Shown here one piece after another: positions 19,611 to 29,398 of a DNA stretch of 64,000 nt (positions are counted from its first letter, which is position 1; each line of letters opens with the position of its first letter). Location: the NCBI RefSeq assembly GCF_002285795.1, contig NZ_CP022961.1, positions 4,282,001-4,346,000 of the forward strand, given 5' to 3'. A program made the translations under genes and the position numbers. The notes beneath the pieces were generated by a model. That model did no database searches and had not been told where the DNA came from. It worked only from the letters and a program-made list of their open reading frames with translations. Origin of the DNA: Plantactinospora sp. KBS50 (GTDB taxonomy: Bacteria > Actinomycetota > Actinomycetes > Mycobacteriales > Micromonosporaceae).

Positions 19611-20029
19611 GGACCGGGATCGCCGCCGTGCCGCGATCTGCCGGCCGGGACACCGGAGCCGACCGGGCCGCGGGAGCCGACCGCTACACCGGAGCCGACC
19701 GCGACACCGGGGCCGTCCGCGACCCTGGCCTGCAGGCGGAACGGACGGCCCTGGCCTGGTCCCGCACGGCGCTCGCGCTGGCGGTGGCGGGGCTGCTGGT
19801 CGCCCGCCAGCTCCTCACCTGGTACGGCCCGTGGATGGCAGCGGCGGCCGCGAGCACCTGCCTGGTGGCGGCGGCGGGAGCCCTGCTCGCCCACCGCCGT
19901 TACCGCCGCTGGACGCGTACCGGCAGGCCGGCGGGCCGGATCGCGGTCGCCAACGCCGCCGCCGCGGCCGCGGCCATGCTCATCGGCGCGGCCAGCCTGG
20001 TGGCGCTGCTGGCCCGCCCGCCCCGATGA
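19607..20029 (+). CDS. Second DUF202-like membrane protein
   Basis: After an N-terminal tail with a short repeat of GADRxxGADR type, the protein shows LQAERTALAWSRTALALAVAG, the DUF202 signature, and two further membrane segments. It starts at a GTG overlapping the previous stop by 3 nt. Paired DUF202 genes are common in actinobacteria; the pair may form a hetero-oligomer in the membrane. Its place between the transporter and the sulfatases is not explained by any known DUF202 function. Confidence 0.8.
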   Translation: MRTGIAAVPRSAGRDTGADRAAGADRYTGADRDTGAVRDPGLQAERTALAWSRTALALAVAGLLVARQLLTWYGPWMAAAAASTCLVAAAGALLAHRRYRRWTRTGRPAGRIAVANAAAAAAAMLIGAASLVALLARPPR

Positions 20030-20111
20030 ACAGCGGACAGGACGCCCGGGGGCGCACCACCCAGCCACGCCGGACAGACGAAACCGGACAGACGAAAGCG
20101 GTGAGAGCGGC

Positions 20112-21665
20112 ATGACACCCGCGGCCAGAACGAACATCGTCGTGATCCTCGCCGACGACCTCGGCTACTCCGACGTCGGCTGCTTCGGCGGCGAGATCAA
20201 CACCCCACGCCTGGATGCCCTGGCCGCCGAGGGGGTGCGGGTCACGTCCTTCTACAACACCGCCCGGTGCAGCCCGTCGCGGGCCAGCCTGCTCACCGGT
20301 CGCCACCCACACCAGACCGGCATCGGGGTGCTGACCGACGACCACTCCCCGTACGGGGGCTACCCGGGCACGCTGCGCGCCGATGTGCCGACCGTCGCCG
20401 AGCGCCTCAAGGAGGACGGGTACGCCACCTGCCTGTCCGGCAAGTGGCATCTGTCCAGCAACACCGCCGAGCCGGACCACTCCTGGCCGACCCGCCGAGG
20501 CTTCGACGAGTTCTACGGGATCATGCCCGGCGCGGACAGCTACTTCCATCCCGGCAACCTGTGGCACGGCGAGCGGCGCTGTCCCGTACCCGAAGGGGAC
20601 TTCTACCTCACCGACGCGGTCAGCGAGCACGCGGCCGGCTTCGTGCGGAGCGCGGCCCGCGACGAACAGCCGTTCTTCCTGTACCTGGCGTACACCGCCC
20701 CGCACTGGCCGCTGCACGCCCCCGAGTCGGACATCCAGGCGTACGAGGGGGTCTACGACCGGGGCTGGGACGAACTGCGGGCGGACCGGCACCGGCGGAT
20801 GCGGGAACTGGGCATCGTCGGCACCGAATCGGCGCTCAGCGACCGGGATCCGACGCAACCGCCGTGGCGGGACGTCGCCGACCCGGAGTGGGAGGCACGC
20901 CGGATGAGCACCTACGCGGCGCAGGTGCAACGGATGGACGCCGGCATCGGCCGGGTGATCGATGCGCTCGATGAGGCCGGCGTACGCGAGAACACCCTGG
21001 TGGTGTTCCTGTCGGACAACGGGGCGTGCGCCGAGGAACTGCCCCCGCCGAACGCACCGCACTTCCACCGCCGGCAGCCGTCGCGTACTCCCGACGGCCG
21101 GGCGATGTCCATCGGCAACCGGCCGCAGATCCGTCCGGGCCCGGCGGACACCTACACCAGCTACGGTCGGGCCTGGGCCAACCTCTCCAACACCCCGTTC
21201 CGCTTCTACAAGCGTTGGGTGCACGAGGGCGGCATCGCCACCCCGTTCATCGCCTCCTGGCCGGCCGGTGGCCTCGCTGAGCGGCAGGTGGTGAACGACG
21301 CCTTCCAGCTCACCGACATCCTGGCCACGATCTGCGCGGTCAGCGGAACACCCGCCGCCGACGCCGCCGGCGTGTCGATGCTGCCGACGCTGCGCGGTGC
21401 GCCGGACCAGAGCGACCACCCCCTCTTCTGGGAGCACGTCGGCAACGCCGCCGCCCGCGCCGGACGCTGGAAGATCGTCCGGGAGGCCGGCCGGCCCTGG
21501 GAGCTGTACGACATGTCGGTCGACCGCTCGGAGCTGATCGACCTGGCCGACCGGCGGCCGGAGGTCGTGGCGGACCTCGCCGCCCGGTGGGACGACTGGG
21601 CCCGCTCCGTCGGCGTCATCCCCTGGGAGAAGTTGCGCGGCATCGTCAGCGCCCACGGGGGTTGA
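20112..21665 (+). CDS. Arylsulfatase-type sulfatase
   Basis: NIVVILADDLGYSDVGCFGG supplies the first metal-binding aspartates, and CSPSRASLLTGR is the complete sulfatase signature with the modifiable cysteine. GKWHL and FLSDNGA supply further active-site residues. Length (517 aa) and ending fit the arylsulfatase A/choline-sulfatase-like group. No signal peptide is seen, so desulfation is expected in the cytoplasm. It lies 82 bp after the DUF202 pair and 53 bp before the next sulfatase. Confidence 0.94.
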   Translation: MTPAARTNIVVILADDLGYSDVGCFGGEINTPRLDALAAEGVRVTSFYNTARCSPSRASLLTGRHPHQTGIGVLTDDHSPYGGYPGTLRADVPTVAERLKEDGYATCLSGKWHLSSNTAEPDHSWPTRRGFDEFYGIMPGADSYFHPGNLWHGERRCPVPEGDFYLTDAVSEHAAGFVRSAARDEQPFFLYLAYTAPHWPLHAPESDIQAYEGVYDRGWDELRADRHRRMRELGIVGTESALSDRDPTQPPWRDVADPEWEARRMSTYAAQVQRMDAGIGRVIDALDEAGVRENTLVVFLSDNGACAEELPPPNAPHFHRRQPSRTPDGRAMSIGNRPQIRPGPADTYTSYGRAWANLSNTPFRFYKRWVHEGGIATPFIASWPAGGLAERQVVNDAFQLTDILATICAVSGTPAADAAGVSMLPTLRGAPDQSDHPLFWEHVGNAAARAGRWKIVREAGRPWELYDMSVDRSELIDLADRRPEVVADLAARWDDWARSVGVIPWEKLRGIVSAHGG

Positions 21666-21718
21666 CCGAACGCCGCGTCCTGCAGTCAGCACGAGCAACG
21701 CAGAGAGGGAAAGCCCCC

Positions 21719-23143
21719 GTGACGACGAACCAGCGCCGCCCCAACATCATCATGATCCTCACCGACGACCACGCCGCACAGGCCATCAGCGCCTACGGCT
21801 CGGTCGTGAACCGCACCCCGCGCATCGACGAGATCGCGGCAGAGGGATGGCGGCTGGACAACTGCTTCGCGACCAACTCGCTCTGCTCCCCGAGCCGGGC
21901 CTCCATCCTCACCGGCACCTACAGCCACATCAACGGCGTGACCACGCTCGTGACGCCGATCGACGCGAGCCAGCCCACCTTCATCACCCAGCTGCGGGAG
22001 GCCGGCTACCGCACCGCGATGATCGGAAAGTGGCACATGGGCGACGGCGCGGGACACGACCCGCAGGGCTTCGACTACTGGGACGTACTCATCGAACAAG
22101 GTGAATACTTTGACCCCATGTTCCTCTCCCGGGACGGCCTGCGCCAGGTACCCGGCTACACCACGGACCTGATCACCGACCTGGCGCTGGACTGGGTGGA
22201 CGGACTCGACGGCGACGACCCCTGGTGCGTGTTGATCTATCACAAGTCGCCGCACCGGCCGTGGCAGCCGCACCCCCGGCACGAGGGCATGTACCGCGAC
22301 CCGATTCCGCTGCCGGAGACCTTCGACGACGACTACCGGACCCGGTCCGCCTCCGCCCGCCGGGCCGCCATGCGGATGGTGGAGAACCTCAACGTCGAGG
22401 ACCTCAAGCAGACCCCGCCGGACGGGCTCGACTACGAGGAACTCGCGCTCTGGAAGTACCAGCGGTTCATGGAGGACTACCTCGCCTGCGTCGCCTCGGT
22501 CGACGAGAACGTGGGACGGGTCATCGATTTCCTGCGGGAACGCGGCGACTTCGCCGACACTCTGCTGATGTACGCCTCCGACCAGGGCTTCTTCCTCGGC
22601 GAGCACGGCTGGTTCGACAAGCGATTCATGTACGAGGAGTCGCTCCGGATGCCGCTGGTGCTCAGCTACCCGCGCCGCATGTCGGGTGGGCAGGTCTTCG
22701 ACGGGATCGTCACGAACGTGGACCTCGCCCAGACCGTGCTCGACGCCGCCGGAGTGCCACACCACCCCCGCATGCAGGGCTCAAGCTTCTTCCCGGAACT
22801 CCTCGGCACCGACGGCAGCCCGCGTCCCGGGATGTACTACCGGTACTGGGAGCACGACGACGTCTTCCACAAGGCACCCGCCCACTACGGGTACCGGACC
22901 GCCACCCACAAGATCATCTACTTCTACAACGACGGGATGGGGCTGCCCGGCTGCGGGCCCTTCACCTACCCGCCGGAGTGGGAACTCTACGACCTGACGG
23001 CCGACCCGCAGGAGCTCCGCAACGTGTACGACGACCCCGCCTACGCCGAGATCCGCGAGGAGTTGAAGGCACAGATGTGGCGGGCGCAGCAGGCGGTGGC
23101 GGACTCGCCCCATCCCAGCCAACCGAAGCCGACGCATGTCTGA
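21719..23143 (+). CDS. Sulfatase (second of the rightward operon)
   Basis: The signature [19 protein letters not shown] and the metal ligands in [15 protein letters not shown] identify a sulfatase of about 474 aa. GKWHMGDG and [22 protein letters not shown] match the iduronate-2-sulfatase/choline-sulfatase-like group rather than that of its neighbour. Two different sulfatase subgroups plus the divergent third enzyme suggest sequential removal of sulfates at different positions. GTG at 21719 follows GAGAGGGAA; a longer frame upstream overlaps the preceding sulfatase and is rejected. The end overlaps the FGE start by 8 nt. Confidence 0.94.
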   Translation: MTTNQRRPNIIMILTDDHAAQAISAYGSVVNRTPRIDEIAAEGWRLDNCFATNSLCSPSRASILTGTYSHINGVTTLVTPIDASQPTFITQLREAGYRTAMIGKWHMGDGAGHDPQGFDYWDVLIEQGEYFDPMFLSRDGLRQVPGYTTDLITDLALDWVDGLDGDDPWCVLIYHKSPHRPWQPHPRHEGMYRDPIPLPETFDDDYRTRSASARRAAMRMVENLNVEDLKQTPPDGLDYEELALWKYQRFMEDYLACVASVDENVGRVIDFLRERGDFADTLLMYASDQGFFLGEHGWFDKRFMYEESLRMPLVLSYPRRMSGGQVFDGIVTNVDLAQTVLDAAGVPHHPRMQGSSFFPELLGTDGSPRPGMYYRYWEHDDVFHKAPAHYGYRTATHKIIYFYNDGMGLPGCGPFTYPPEWELYDLTADPQELRNVYDDPAYAEIREELKAQMWRAQQAVADSPHPSQPKPTHV

Positions 23144-24167
23144 GCACAGCTGCTGCACCCCCTCGCGGGGGCAGGAGCCACCGTCACCCCCACCGCGGAC
23201 CGACCCGCATCGCCCGTCCCCCGACGGCGCGCTCCGCCCGTCACCCGACGGCGCGCACCACCCGTCCGCCGACGAGCCGCGCCGTCCGTCCGACGACGGC
23301 GCGGCGCCGCGGGAGCGCCGGCACCGGATCGAGCAGTGTCGGATACCCGGTCAGACCTTCATGATGGGCGACACCCACGACGACGACCGGCACGGTGACG
23401 GCGAAACCCCGGTGCACGCCGTCACCGTGAGCCCGTTCAGCATGGACGCCACCACCGTCACGATTCGCGACTTCTCCGCCTTCGTCGCCGACACCGGCTA
23501 CGTCACCGAGGCGGAGACCTTCGGATTCTCCGCCGTGTTCCACCTCGCCGTGTCCGCCGACCCGGACGACGTGATCGGGCCGGCCGGCGGCACCCCGTGG
23601 TGGTGGGGCGTGCGGGGGGCGGACTGGGCACACCCCGGCGGTCGCCGCTCGACGGTGGACGGCCTGGAGGAACATCCGGTCGTGCACGTCAGCTGGAACG
23701 ACGCGACGGCCTACTGCGCCTGGGCCGACCGGCGGCTGCCCACCGAGGCGGAATGGGAGTGCGCCGCCCGCGGCGGCATCGACGGCGCCCGCTATCCGTG
23801 GGGCGACGAGGTCGGCCCGGACTGGCCGTGCAACATCTGGCAGGGCAGATTCCCGCGACACAACACCGGCGAGGACGGCTGGCTCGCCACCGCCCCGGTC
23901 CGCACCTACCAACCGAACGCCTACGGCCTGTGGCAACCTGTCGGCAACGTCTGGGAGTGGTGCGCCGACTGGTACGACAGCGCCTACTACACCGCGTCGC
24001 CACCGGTGAACCCCACCGGCCCCGAGGACGGACAGCAACGCGTCCTGCGGGGCGGCTCGTACCTCTGCCACGACTCCTACTGCAACCGCTACCGCAACTC
24101 CGCACGCTCCGCCAACACCCCGGACTCGTCGATGGGAAACACCGGCTTCCGTACCAGGAGCAAGTAG
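23136..24167 (+). CDS. Formylglycine-generating enzyme (sulfatase-activating)
   Basis: The SUMF1/FGE fold is clear: [54 protein letters not shown] and [19 protein letters not shown]. The two cysteines of the last motif bind copper and carry out oxidation of the sulfatase cysteine to formylglycine. Length (343 aa) is slightly above the usual bacterial FGE because of a proline-rich N-terminal extension containing three DGA/PSPDGAxxPS-like repeats. Unusually, the N terminus itself reads SCCTPSRGQ, which contains CTPSR, the sequence the enzyme recognises in its substrates. Last gene of the operon, followed by a terminator. It would mature all three sulfatases here. Confidence 0.95.
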   Translation: MSEHSCCTPSRGQEPPSPPPRTDPHRPSPDGALRPSPDGAHHPSADEPRRPSDDGAAPRERRHRIEQCRIPGQTFMMGDTHDDDRHGDGETPVHAVTVSPFSMDATTVTIRDFSAFVADTGYVTEAETFGFSAVFHLAVSADPDDVIGPAGGTPWWWGVRGADWAHPGGRRSTVDGLEEHPVVHVSWNDATAYCAWADRRLPTEAEWECAARGGIDGARYPWGDEVGPDWPCNIWQGRFPRHNTGEDGWLATAPVRTYQPNAYGLWQPVGNVWEWCADWYDSAYYTASPPVNPTGPEDGQQRVLRGGSYLCHDSYCNRYRNSARSANTPDSSMGNTGFRTRSK

Positions 24168-24170
24168 GAA

Positions 24171-24198
24171 GGCCGGCGAGCGCAGGCCGGCCCTTTTT
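24171..24198 (+). terminator. Rho-independent terminator of the sulfatase operon
   Basis: GGCCGGC (24171-24177) pairs with GCCGGCC (24186-24192) across an 8-nt loop, followed by CTTTTT. It starts 4 nt after the FGE stop. Confidence 0.85.
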
Positions 24199-24242
24199 CT
24201 GTGCTCCCGGCGTGGGCTGGTGTCTGCACGCATTGTTCTGCG

Positions 24243-24950
24243 TCAGATCGAGGGAGACAGATAGTCCGCGAGGCGGGCCGAGCCGGTGAGCATTGCCCGG
24301 CCGCGGGCCGTGATCCGCTCACGCCACTGATCGATCGAGGCAGCGAGCGGTCCCGGGCCGCCGGCAGCGTGGACCTGCGCGATCACGGTCGCGATGTGCT
24401 CCAGCGGGTAGCCACCTCGGCGCAGCAGGTGGGCGAGCTCGGCGTCGCGTACGTCGTCGGAGTAGTAGACGCGCGCGGTCCGTGACCGGGCCGGGGTCAG
24501 GATGCCGACTCGTTCCCATTTGCGCAGCGTGGCCGGGGTGACAGCGAGCCGATGGGCGAGGACTCCGATCGAGACGGGCTCCTCGGGGGCCAGCGTGGCT
24601 GGCGGGCCGGAGACGAGCAGGACGACCGCTGAGGCGACTCGTTCCACGGTCTCCCGGTCACGGTGAAGCTGTACGTGAGCGGCGTCGAGCACGGCCAGCG
24701 CCGTCGGGAGGTCGCCGCCGAGCACGGATTTCATGATCTCGCCGGCGGCCCGGTAGCCGTATCCCGCGATGAGCGCTACGTAGGCGGCCAGCGCACCCGC
24801 ATGGTCGTCGGTGTAGACCCGGTAGCCGCTCGCCGTTCGGTCGGCGGGCGGGATCATCCCGGCCTGCTCGTAGTTGCGGACCGCCTGCGCGGACAGCCCG
24901 TGTGCCCGCGCCAGATCCACCGGCCGGTACCTCTCGGTTTGAGGCTTCAA
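24243..24950 (-). CDS. MerR-family regulator, TioE-like (two HTH segments)
   Basis: The protein begins with a MerR winged helix (YRPVDLARAHGLSAQAVRNY, then GYRVYTDDHAGAL) and carries a second MerR-like unit near residue 125 (SIGVLAHRLAVTPATLRKWE, then ARVYYSDDVRDAEL). Two HTH units in one chain are typical of the TioE group, whose members lie beside thiocoraline-type and other resistance genes. It diverges from the erythromycin-esterase-like gene with 65 bp between starts, so it probably controls that gene. Confidence 0.88.
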   Translation of the reverse strand: MKPQTERYRPVDLARAHGLSAQAVRNYEQAGMIPPADRTASGYRVYTDDHAGALAAYVALIAGYGYRAAGEIMKSVLGGDLPTALAVLDAAHVQLHRDRETVERVASAVVLLVSGPPATLAPEEPVSIGVLAHRLAVTPATLRKWERVGILTPARSRTARVYYSDDVRDAELAHLLRRGGYPLEHIATVIAQVHAAGGPGPLAASIDQWRERITARGRAMLTGSARLADYLSPSI

Positions 24951-25015
24951 GCGGCAGTCTCCGAGGATAGTCGAGGAAAAGCTTCACACGGTGGTTCAAC
25001 GATACGGTTGAGGTC

Positions 25016-26611
25016 ATGGCTTTCGACAGTGAGTTGCTGTCCCTTGTCCACGCCCGCCGGCCGCACCTGGTCGCGATCGGTGAGCCCTACCACGGTGAGC
25101 CGGCGTTCCCTCGCCTGCGCAACCGGATCCTCGCGACGCTCGCCGGGCACGGCTTCCGGTCGATCGCGATCGAGTCCGACCGGGCTGCCGGCCTCGCCGT
25201 CAACGACTACGTGCAGGGCCGCCGTGACGAGGTGGACCTGAGCACCGGCATCAGTCACGGCTGGGGTGCTCATCCGGCCACCCGCGAACTGGTCGACTGG
25301 CTGCGCGACTACAACGAGAGGCTGCCACCGGCAGAGCGCGTCACCTTCCATGGCTTCGACGCCCCGACCGAGATCACCGCCGCGCCCAGCCCCGGCCCGC
25401 TGCTGCGGCAACTGTGCGAATACCTCGGGGCAGCGACGACCGACCTGGACCGCCTGGTCGGCGAGGAAGACCGCTGGACCGCCCCGGAAATCATGTACGA
25501 CGCGTCGCGTTCACCCGGGCGCACACCCGAGGCCGCCGCGCTACGCGGCCTCGCCGAGGACCTGCGATCGCAGCTGTACGTCGACGCTCCCCGCCTCATC
25601 GGGGACACCTGCGCTGAGGCGTGGAACCGCGCCAGAGTGCTCGCCACCACGGCGATCGGCCTGCTCACCTACCACGCCGCGATGGCCGAGCCGGGCACCC
25701 GGTCCCAGCGGATCGGCCGCCTGCTCGCCGTGCGGGACGCGTTGATGGCGCAGAATCTGCTCGACATCCTCGCCGGGGAACGCGACCGCGGACCGGTCCT
25801 GGTCTCCGCCAACAACGCCCACCTGCAGCGGCACCCCAGTCGGTGGGACACCCACTGGGACGGTCAGGACCTCGCGGCGCAGTGGAACGGCGCTGGCCGC
25901 ATCGTGTCGCCGCTGCTCGGCGACAGATACCTGTACGTAGCCGGAAGCCTCGGAGCGAGCGAGCCGGTCGGTCTCGGCCGGCCGGAACCCGGCACCTACG
26001 AGGAACGCCTCGGCCCTCAGACCGGTATCTTCCCACCACCCACCGGCAGCCACCTGCGCGCACGCGTGACGGACCTGCTCGGGTACTTCCCGCTGGACAC
26101 GGCCACGATCGAGACCTGCGACGCGATCCTTCACATCGGCTCCGAGCCCGGCGCGGCCGACGCAGCCCGGATCGCCGGCCGCCCCGCAGTGACCGAAACC
26201 CGGATCGAACCGGGCTCCGACATGCCGTCCTACACCTGGGGCGACCGGTTCTTCTTCGCCGGCGAGGACCGGACGCGGCCGTTCGCCACGATCGTCGGGC
26301 ACGACGTGCCCGGCTTCGACACACGATCCCGGCTGTCCGAGCCCGGACGATACCGGCTCAACATCGAGGTGGGGCGCGCCGAGTTCCACAACCTGTTCGG
26401 CTACCGGCCAGAGGAGTTCCCCGCACACGGCGACGAACTCGACTTCACACAGACCGACCAACTTATGCCCCACCCCGCCTACGCCGTGCAGGGCTGGGCC
26501 AGTGTGGTCAACCCGGGCCCGGCCACCGCGGACGAGGTAGAACGATTACTTGAACAGGCACGTGCCCGCGCCGCTGATCGCGAGCACCGCAAGAGTCGAC
26601 GCTCGAAGTAA
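25016..26611 (+). CDS. Erythromycin esterase-like protein
   Basis: The protein of 531 aa matches the erythromycin esterase/EreA-like fold: LVAIGEPYHGEPAF near the start (the GExxHG-type segment with the catalytic histidine), IAIESDRAAG, and RVTFHGFDAPTE further on. True EreA/EreB enzymes open macrolide lactones; many actinobacterial relatives have no proven substrate. There is no signal peptide. GAGG lies just upstream of the ATG. Pairing with a divergent TioE-like regulator suggests drug-inducible expression. Macrolide resistance is possible but not shown. Confidence 0.85.
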   Translation: MAFDSELLSLVHARRPHLVAIGEPYHGEPAFPRLRNRILATLAGHGFRSIAIESDRAAGLAVNDYVQGRRDEVDLSTGISHGWGAHPATRELVDWLRDYNERLPPAERVTFHGFDAPTEITAAPSPGPLLRQLCEYLGAATTDLDRLVGEEDRWTAPEIMYDASRSPGRTPEAAALRGLAEDLRSQLYVDAPRLIGDTCAEAWNRARVLATTAIGLLTYHAAMAEPGTRSQRIGRLLAVRDALMAQNLLDILAGERDRGPVLVSANNAHLQRHPSRWDTHWDGQDLAAQWNGAGRIVSPLLGDRYLYVAGSLGASEPVGLGRPEPGTYEERLGPQTGIFPPPTGSHLRARVTDLLGYFPLDTATIETCDAILHIGSEPGAADAARIAGRPAVTETRIEPGSDMPSYTWGDRFFFAGEDRTRPFATIVGHDVPGFDTRSRLSEPGRYRLNIEVGRAEFHNLFGYRPEEFPAHGDELDFTQTDQLMPHPAYAVQGWASVVNPGPATADEVERLLEQARARAADREHRKSRRSK

Positions 26612-26849
26612 GGTGCTGCGTGCCCGCCGACTTCCAACGGCGTCGCAATTCGGGCGCCTCTCCCACTGGTCAGGCGAGCGCGGTCGACCGGTCTCTCCGC
26701 GTTCGGCCTGGCAGCGCAGACGATCTCCCTGCTCCTTCTTGCCAGCGATGTGGCGTCGGCTCTCTTCCAGCCCCGCGATGGCGCTCAAGCTCGTCGGGGC
26801 CGCCCGGCAGCCGTGGCGAGCCGTCACCCTCGCACCCGGCGGAGGCGGG
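26612..26849. other. Convergent intergenic region
   Basis: The esterase-like gene and the ABC permease gene converge here. Frames running through it have shadow composition, and I see no clear terminator. Confidence 0.4.
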
Positions 26850-28409
26850 TCACCCCGCTTCGAGATCCCGCCGTCGGTATCCCACCGTCGACACCGCGAC
26901 GAGAACGACGGCGGCAACGGCCATGGTCAGGGCCGCGGGCCGGTGCAACGCGTCGCGGGGTACCGCACCGATCCAGTGAACCGGGGAGAGCTCACGCGCC
27001 CACGACGGGAGTTCCAGCAGGTCGGCGCGAAGGCAGACAACGAGGCCCCAGCCGACGGGGAGCCACGCGACCGGGACCGCCCTGGGGCTCAGCGAGTGCA
27101 CGACCACGGCCACGCCGGTCAGCAGCACGACCGCTGCGGCGTAGGAAAGAGTGGCGGTCAGTCCCTTGCCGAAGTAGTGACTCTCGCCGAAGCCCGCCGC
27201 AAGGCCGAGACCGGTGGCGAGGCCCCCGCAGAGCAGCACCAGCATCGACCACATCGTGGCCAGCAGCGTGGTGGACGTCCACCACCGCCAGCGGCTCACC
27301 GGGGCGGACAGGCTGTAGCCCACCCGGCCGGCCGTCTCCTCGGCGGCCAGCCACTGCACGATCTGGATCCCGGCGGCGGCGGCGAGCAGCGCGTTGAGCT
27401 GGACGAAGATCGTGAGAGTGGCGTTCACGGTGGCGCCCTGCTCGGCCTTCGTGGCGGCGTCGAGGTGATTGATCTGGGGGGTCAGGTATCCGAAGGCGAA
27501 GGCGAACAATGTGCTCGCCCCGACCCAGCCGGCAGCGAGACCGCCGGTGAGCCGTGCCAGGAGGGTGAAGGGGGAACGGACCCAGGCCGGCGCGGTGGCC
27601 GGGCCCGGTCGTGGGGCGATGATGCCGGCTCCCTGGTCACGTCGGACGGCGACCACTGCGGTGGCGGCGAACAAGCCGACGGCCAGCAGGCCGGAGGCGA
27701 TCCAGGGCCACCACGGGGGGTCCGCGGCGAAGGGCCGGATCTCCGCGAGCCACGACTGCGGATTCCAGCCGGTCGCGGCCCACTGCTGCGCGTCCACCGC
27801 CGCGCGGGCCAGGTAGCTGATCAGCCAGGCTGCCACCGCAAGCAGGTAGGCGGTGCGGGCGGTCCGGCAACACTGGGCGATCAGGGTGCCGACGCCGGTG
27901 AAGACGAGCATGAACATCGCGAGTCCGCCGGCGTAGAGCCATGATCCGCCGAGGGGGTAGTCGAGTGCCGTCAGCCCGACCGCGGTGAGTGCCGCGGTGA
28001 GCGCCGCCGTGACCGCGGCGGCGGTCACCCCGGCCGCGGCCGGCGCCAGCCGGTGGACCGGGTAGGACGTCAGGATGTCGAGGCGTCCGGTGTCCTCGAC
28101 GCTGCGGGTGAACCGGATCGCGAGGTGCACGCCGATCAGGGGGATCATGATCAGGGTCAGGTAACCCATCTCGTTGACCAGGATGCCGCCCAGGGAATGC
28201 AGGTCGTACCCGCGGCCCTGCAGCGCCGCGCTGCCGTTCAGCAGTTCGTACGCCCCGGCGTACCGGTCGCGGCTGGCCTGGTCGGAGTAGGTGCCGTTGA
28301 TGGTGCCCGCGCTCGCCAGCACGAGGGCGGCCACCAGCAGCGGCCAGCCGAGCACCTGGGTGTAGCCGGTGCGCAGGCTCAGCGACAGACAGCGCCGGTA
28401 TCCGGTCAT
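26850..28409 (-). CDS. ABC exporter permease (about 12 membrane segments)
   Basis: The protein of about 519 aa has regularly spaced hydrophobic helices over its whole length and a SVEDTGRLDILTSYPVHR block, typical of actinobacterial permeases of drug-type ABC exporters that work as a single large membrane subunit. Start ATG at 28409 overlaps the ATPase stop as TGATG. With the ATPase it forms a two-gene operon controlled from the palindrome at 29361-29377. Substrate unknown; the TetR control suggests a small toxic molecule. Confidence 0.88.
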   Translation of the reverse strand: MTGYRRCLSLSLRTGYTQVLGWPLLVAALVLASAGTINGTYSDQASRDRYAGAYELLNGSAALQGRGYDLHSLGGILVNEMGYLTLIMIPLIGVHLAIRFTRSVEDTGRLDILTSYPVHRLAPAAAGVTAAAVTAALTAALTAVGLTALDYPLGGSWLYAGGLAMFMLVFTGVGTLIAQCCRTARTAYLLAVAAWLISYLARAAVDAQQWAATGWNPQSWLAEIRPFAADPPWWPWIASGLLAVGLFAATAVVAVRRDQGAGIIAPRPGPATAPAWVRSPFTLLARLTGGLAAGWVGASTLFAFAFGYLTPQINHLDAATKAEQGATVNATLTIFVQLNALLAAAAGIQIVQWLAAEETAGRVGYSLSAPVSRWRWWTSTTLLATMWSMLVLLCGGLATGLGLAAGFGESHYFGKGLTATLSYAAAVVLLTGVAVVVHSLSPRAVPVAWLPVGWGLVVCLRADLLELPSWARELSPVHWIGAVPRDALHRPAALTMAVAAVVLVAVSTVGYRRRDLEAG

Positions 28410-29332
28410 CACACCGCGCTCCCGGCCACGGCGTTCGGGGCGTCGCTGCGGTAGTTGGTGAGGAACAGCTCGTCGAGGCTCGGTGGCTGCACCGTCAGCG
28501 ACGCCGGTTCGGCGGCGGCGACGTGGCCGACCGCAGCGGCCAGCGCCGCCGGGCCGGCGCGGAAGTTGACGTGGGTGCCGTCCGGCCGGGCGGTCACGAC
28601 GAGGTCGACGAGGTCGACGAGCCCGTCCAGGTCCGGCAGCGGCCGCTTCGTCACCGCGGTGACCCGGGTGAGGGTGTGGCTGCGCAGGTCGGTGAGGGTG
28701 CCGGAGCGGATCACCGCACCGCGTCTGATGATGCTGACGCGGTCACACAGGACCTCCACCTCGGAGAGGATGTGACTGCTCAGCAGGACGGTGCGACCGT
28801 TGTCCTTCAGCTCCCGGACGCACTGCTGGAAGACCTCCTCCATCAGCGGATCCAGACCCGAGGTCGGCTCGTCGAACAGGAAGAGGTCGGCGTTCGTGGC
28901 GAGCGCCGCGATCAGCGCCACCTTCTGCCGGTTGCCCTTCGAGTAGGTGCGCGTCCGCTTGGTCGGGTCGAGCTCGAACCGCTCGATGAGCTCCCGGCGG
29001 CGGCGCGGGTCCGCCCCGCCGTGCAGCCGGCCGAGGACGTCGATGCTGGCGCCGCCGGTCAGACCTGGCCACAGCGCCACGTCGCCCGGCACGTACGCCA
29101 GGCGCCGGTGGGCCGCCACCGACTGGGTCCAGCAGTCCAGGCCAAAAATGCTCGCCTCGCCGGCGTCTGGCCGAAGCTGGCCGAGCAGTGCCCGGATGGT
29201 GGTGCTCTTTCCCGCGCCGTTCGGGCCGAGGAAGCCGTGCACCTCCCCCGCGGTGACCGTCAGGTCCAGGTCGTTCAGCGCGACGGTGTCGCCGAACACC
29301 TTGCGTACACCTCGCACCGCGATCGCATCCAT
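28409..29332 (-). CDS. ABC exporter ATPase
   Basis: Walker A is FLGPNGAGKSTT, the signature YSKGNRQKVALIAALA and Walker B LFLFDEPTSGLDPLM. The C-terminal extension of about 80 residues, with a PSLDELFL segment, is typical of drug-exporter ATPases of the DrrA/CcmA group. ATG at 29332 is preferred to a GTG at 29338. A -10 element TAGGAT (minus strand, 29344-29339) ends 7 nt before this ATG, so the mRNA is probably leaderless. Confidence 0.92.
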   Translation of the reverse strand: MDAIAVRGVRKVFGDTVALNDLDLTVTAGEVHGFLGPNGAGKSTTIRALLGQLRPDAGEASIFGLDCWTQSVAAHRRLAYVPGDVALWPGLTGGASIDVLGRLHGGADPRRRRELIERFELDPTKRTRTYSKGNRQKVALIAALATNADLFLFDEPTSGLDPLMEEVFQQCVRELKDNGRTVLLSSHILSEVEVLCDRVSIIRRGAVIRSGTLTDLRSHTLTRVTAVTKRPLPDLDGLVDLVDLVVTARPDGTHVNFRAGPAALAAAVGHVAAAEPASLTVQPPSLDELFLTNYRSDAPNAVAGSAV

Positions 29333-29338
29333 GCCCAC

Positions 29339-29398
29339 ATCCTAGCGAATTCTGACAGCTACTATCACCTTGATAGTTGGTTGCTTAGTGAGTAAGAA
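29339..29398. promoter_or_regulatory. Divergent promoters around a TetR-type operator
   Basis: ACTATCA (29361-29367) and TGATAGT (29371-29377) form a perfect palindrome with a 3-nt centre. Leftward, TGATAG (29367-29362) and TAGGAT (29344-29339) are 17 nt apart, a promoter for the exporter. Rightward, TTGATA (29370-29375) and TAAGAA (29393-29398) are 17 nt apart, a promoter for the TetR gene. Each -35 lies in one arm of the palindrome, so one dimer would block both promoters. An outer pair AATTCT/AGAATT flanks the whole region. Confidence 0.7.
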
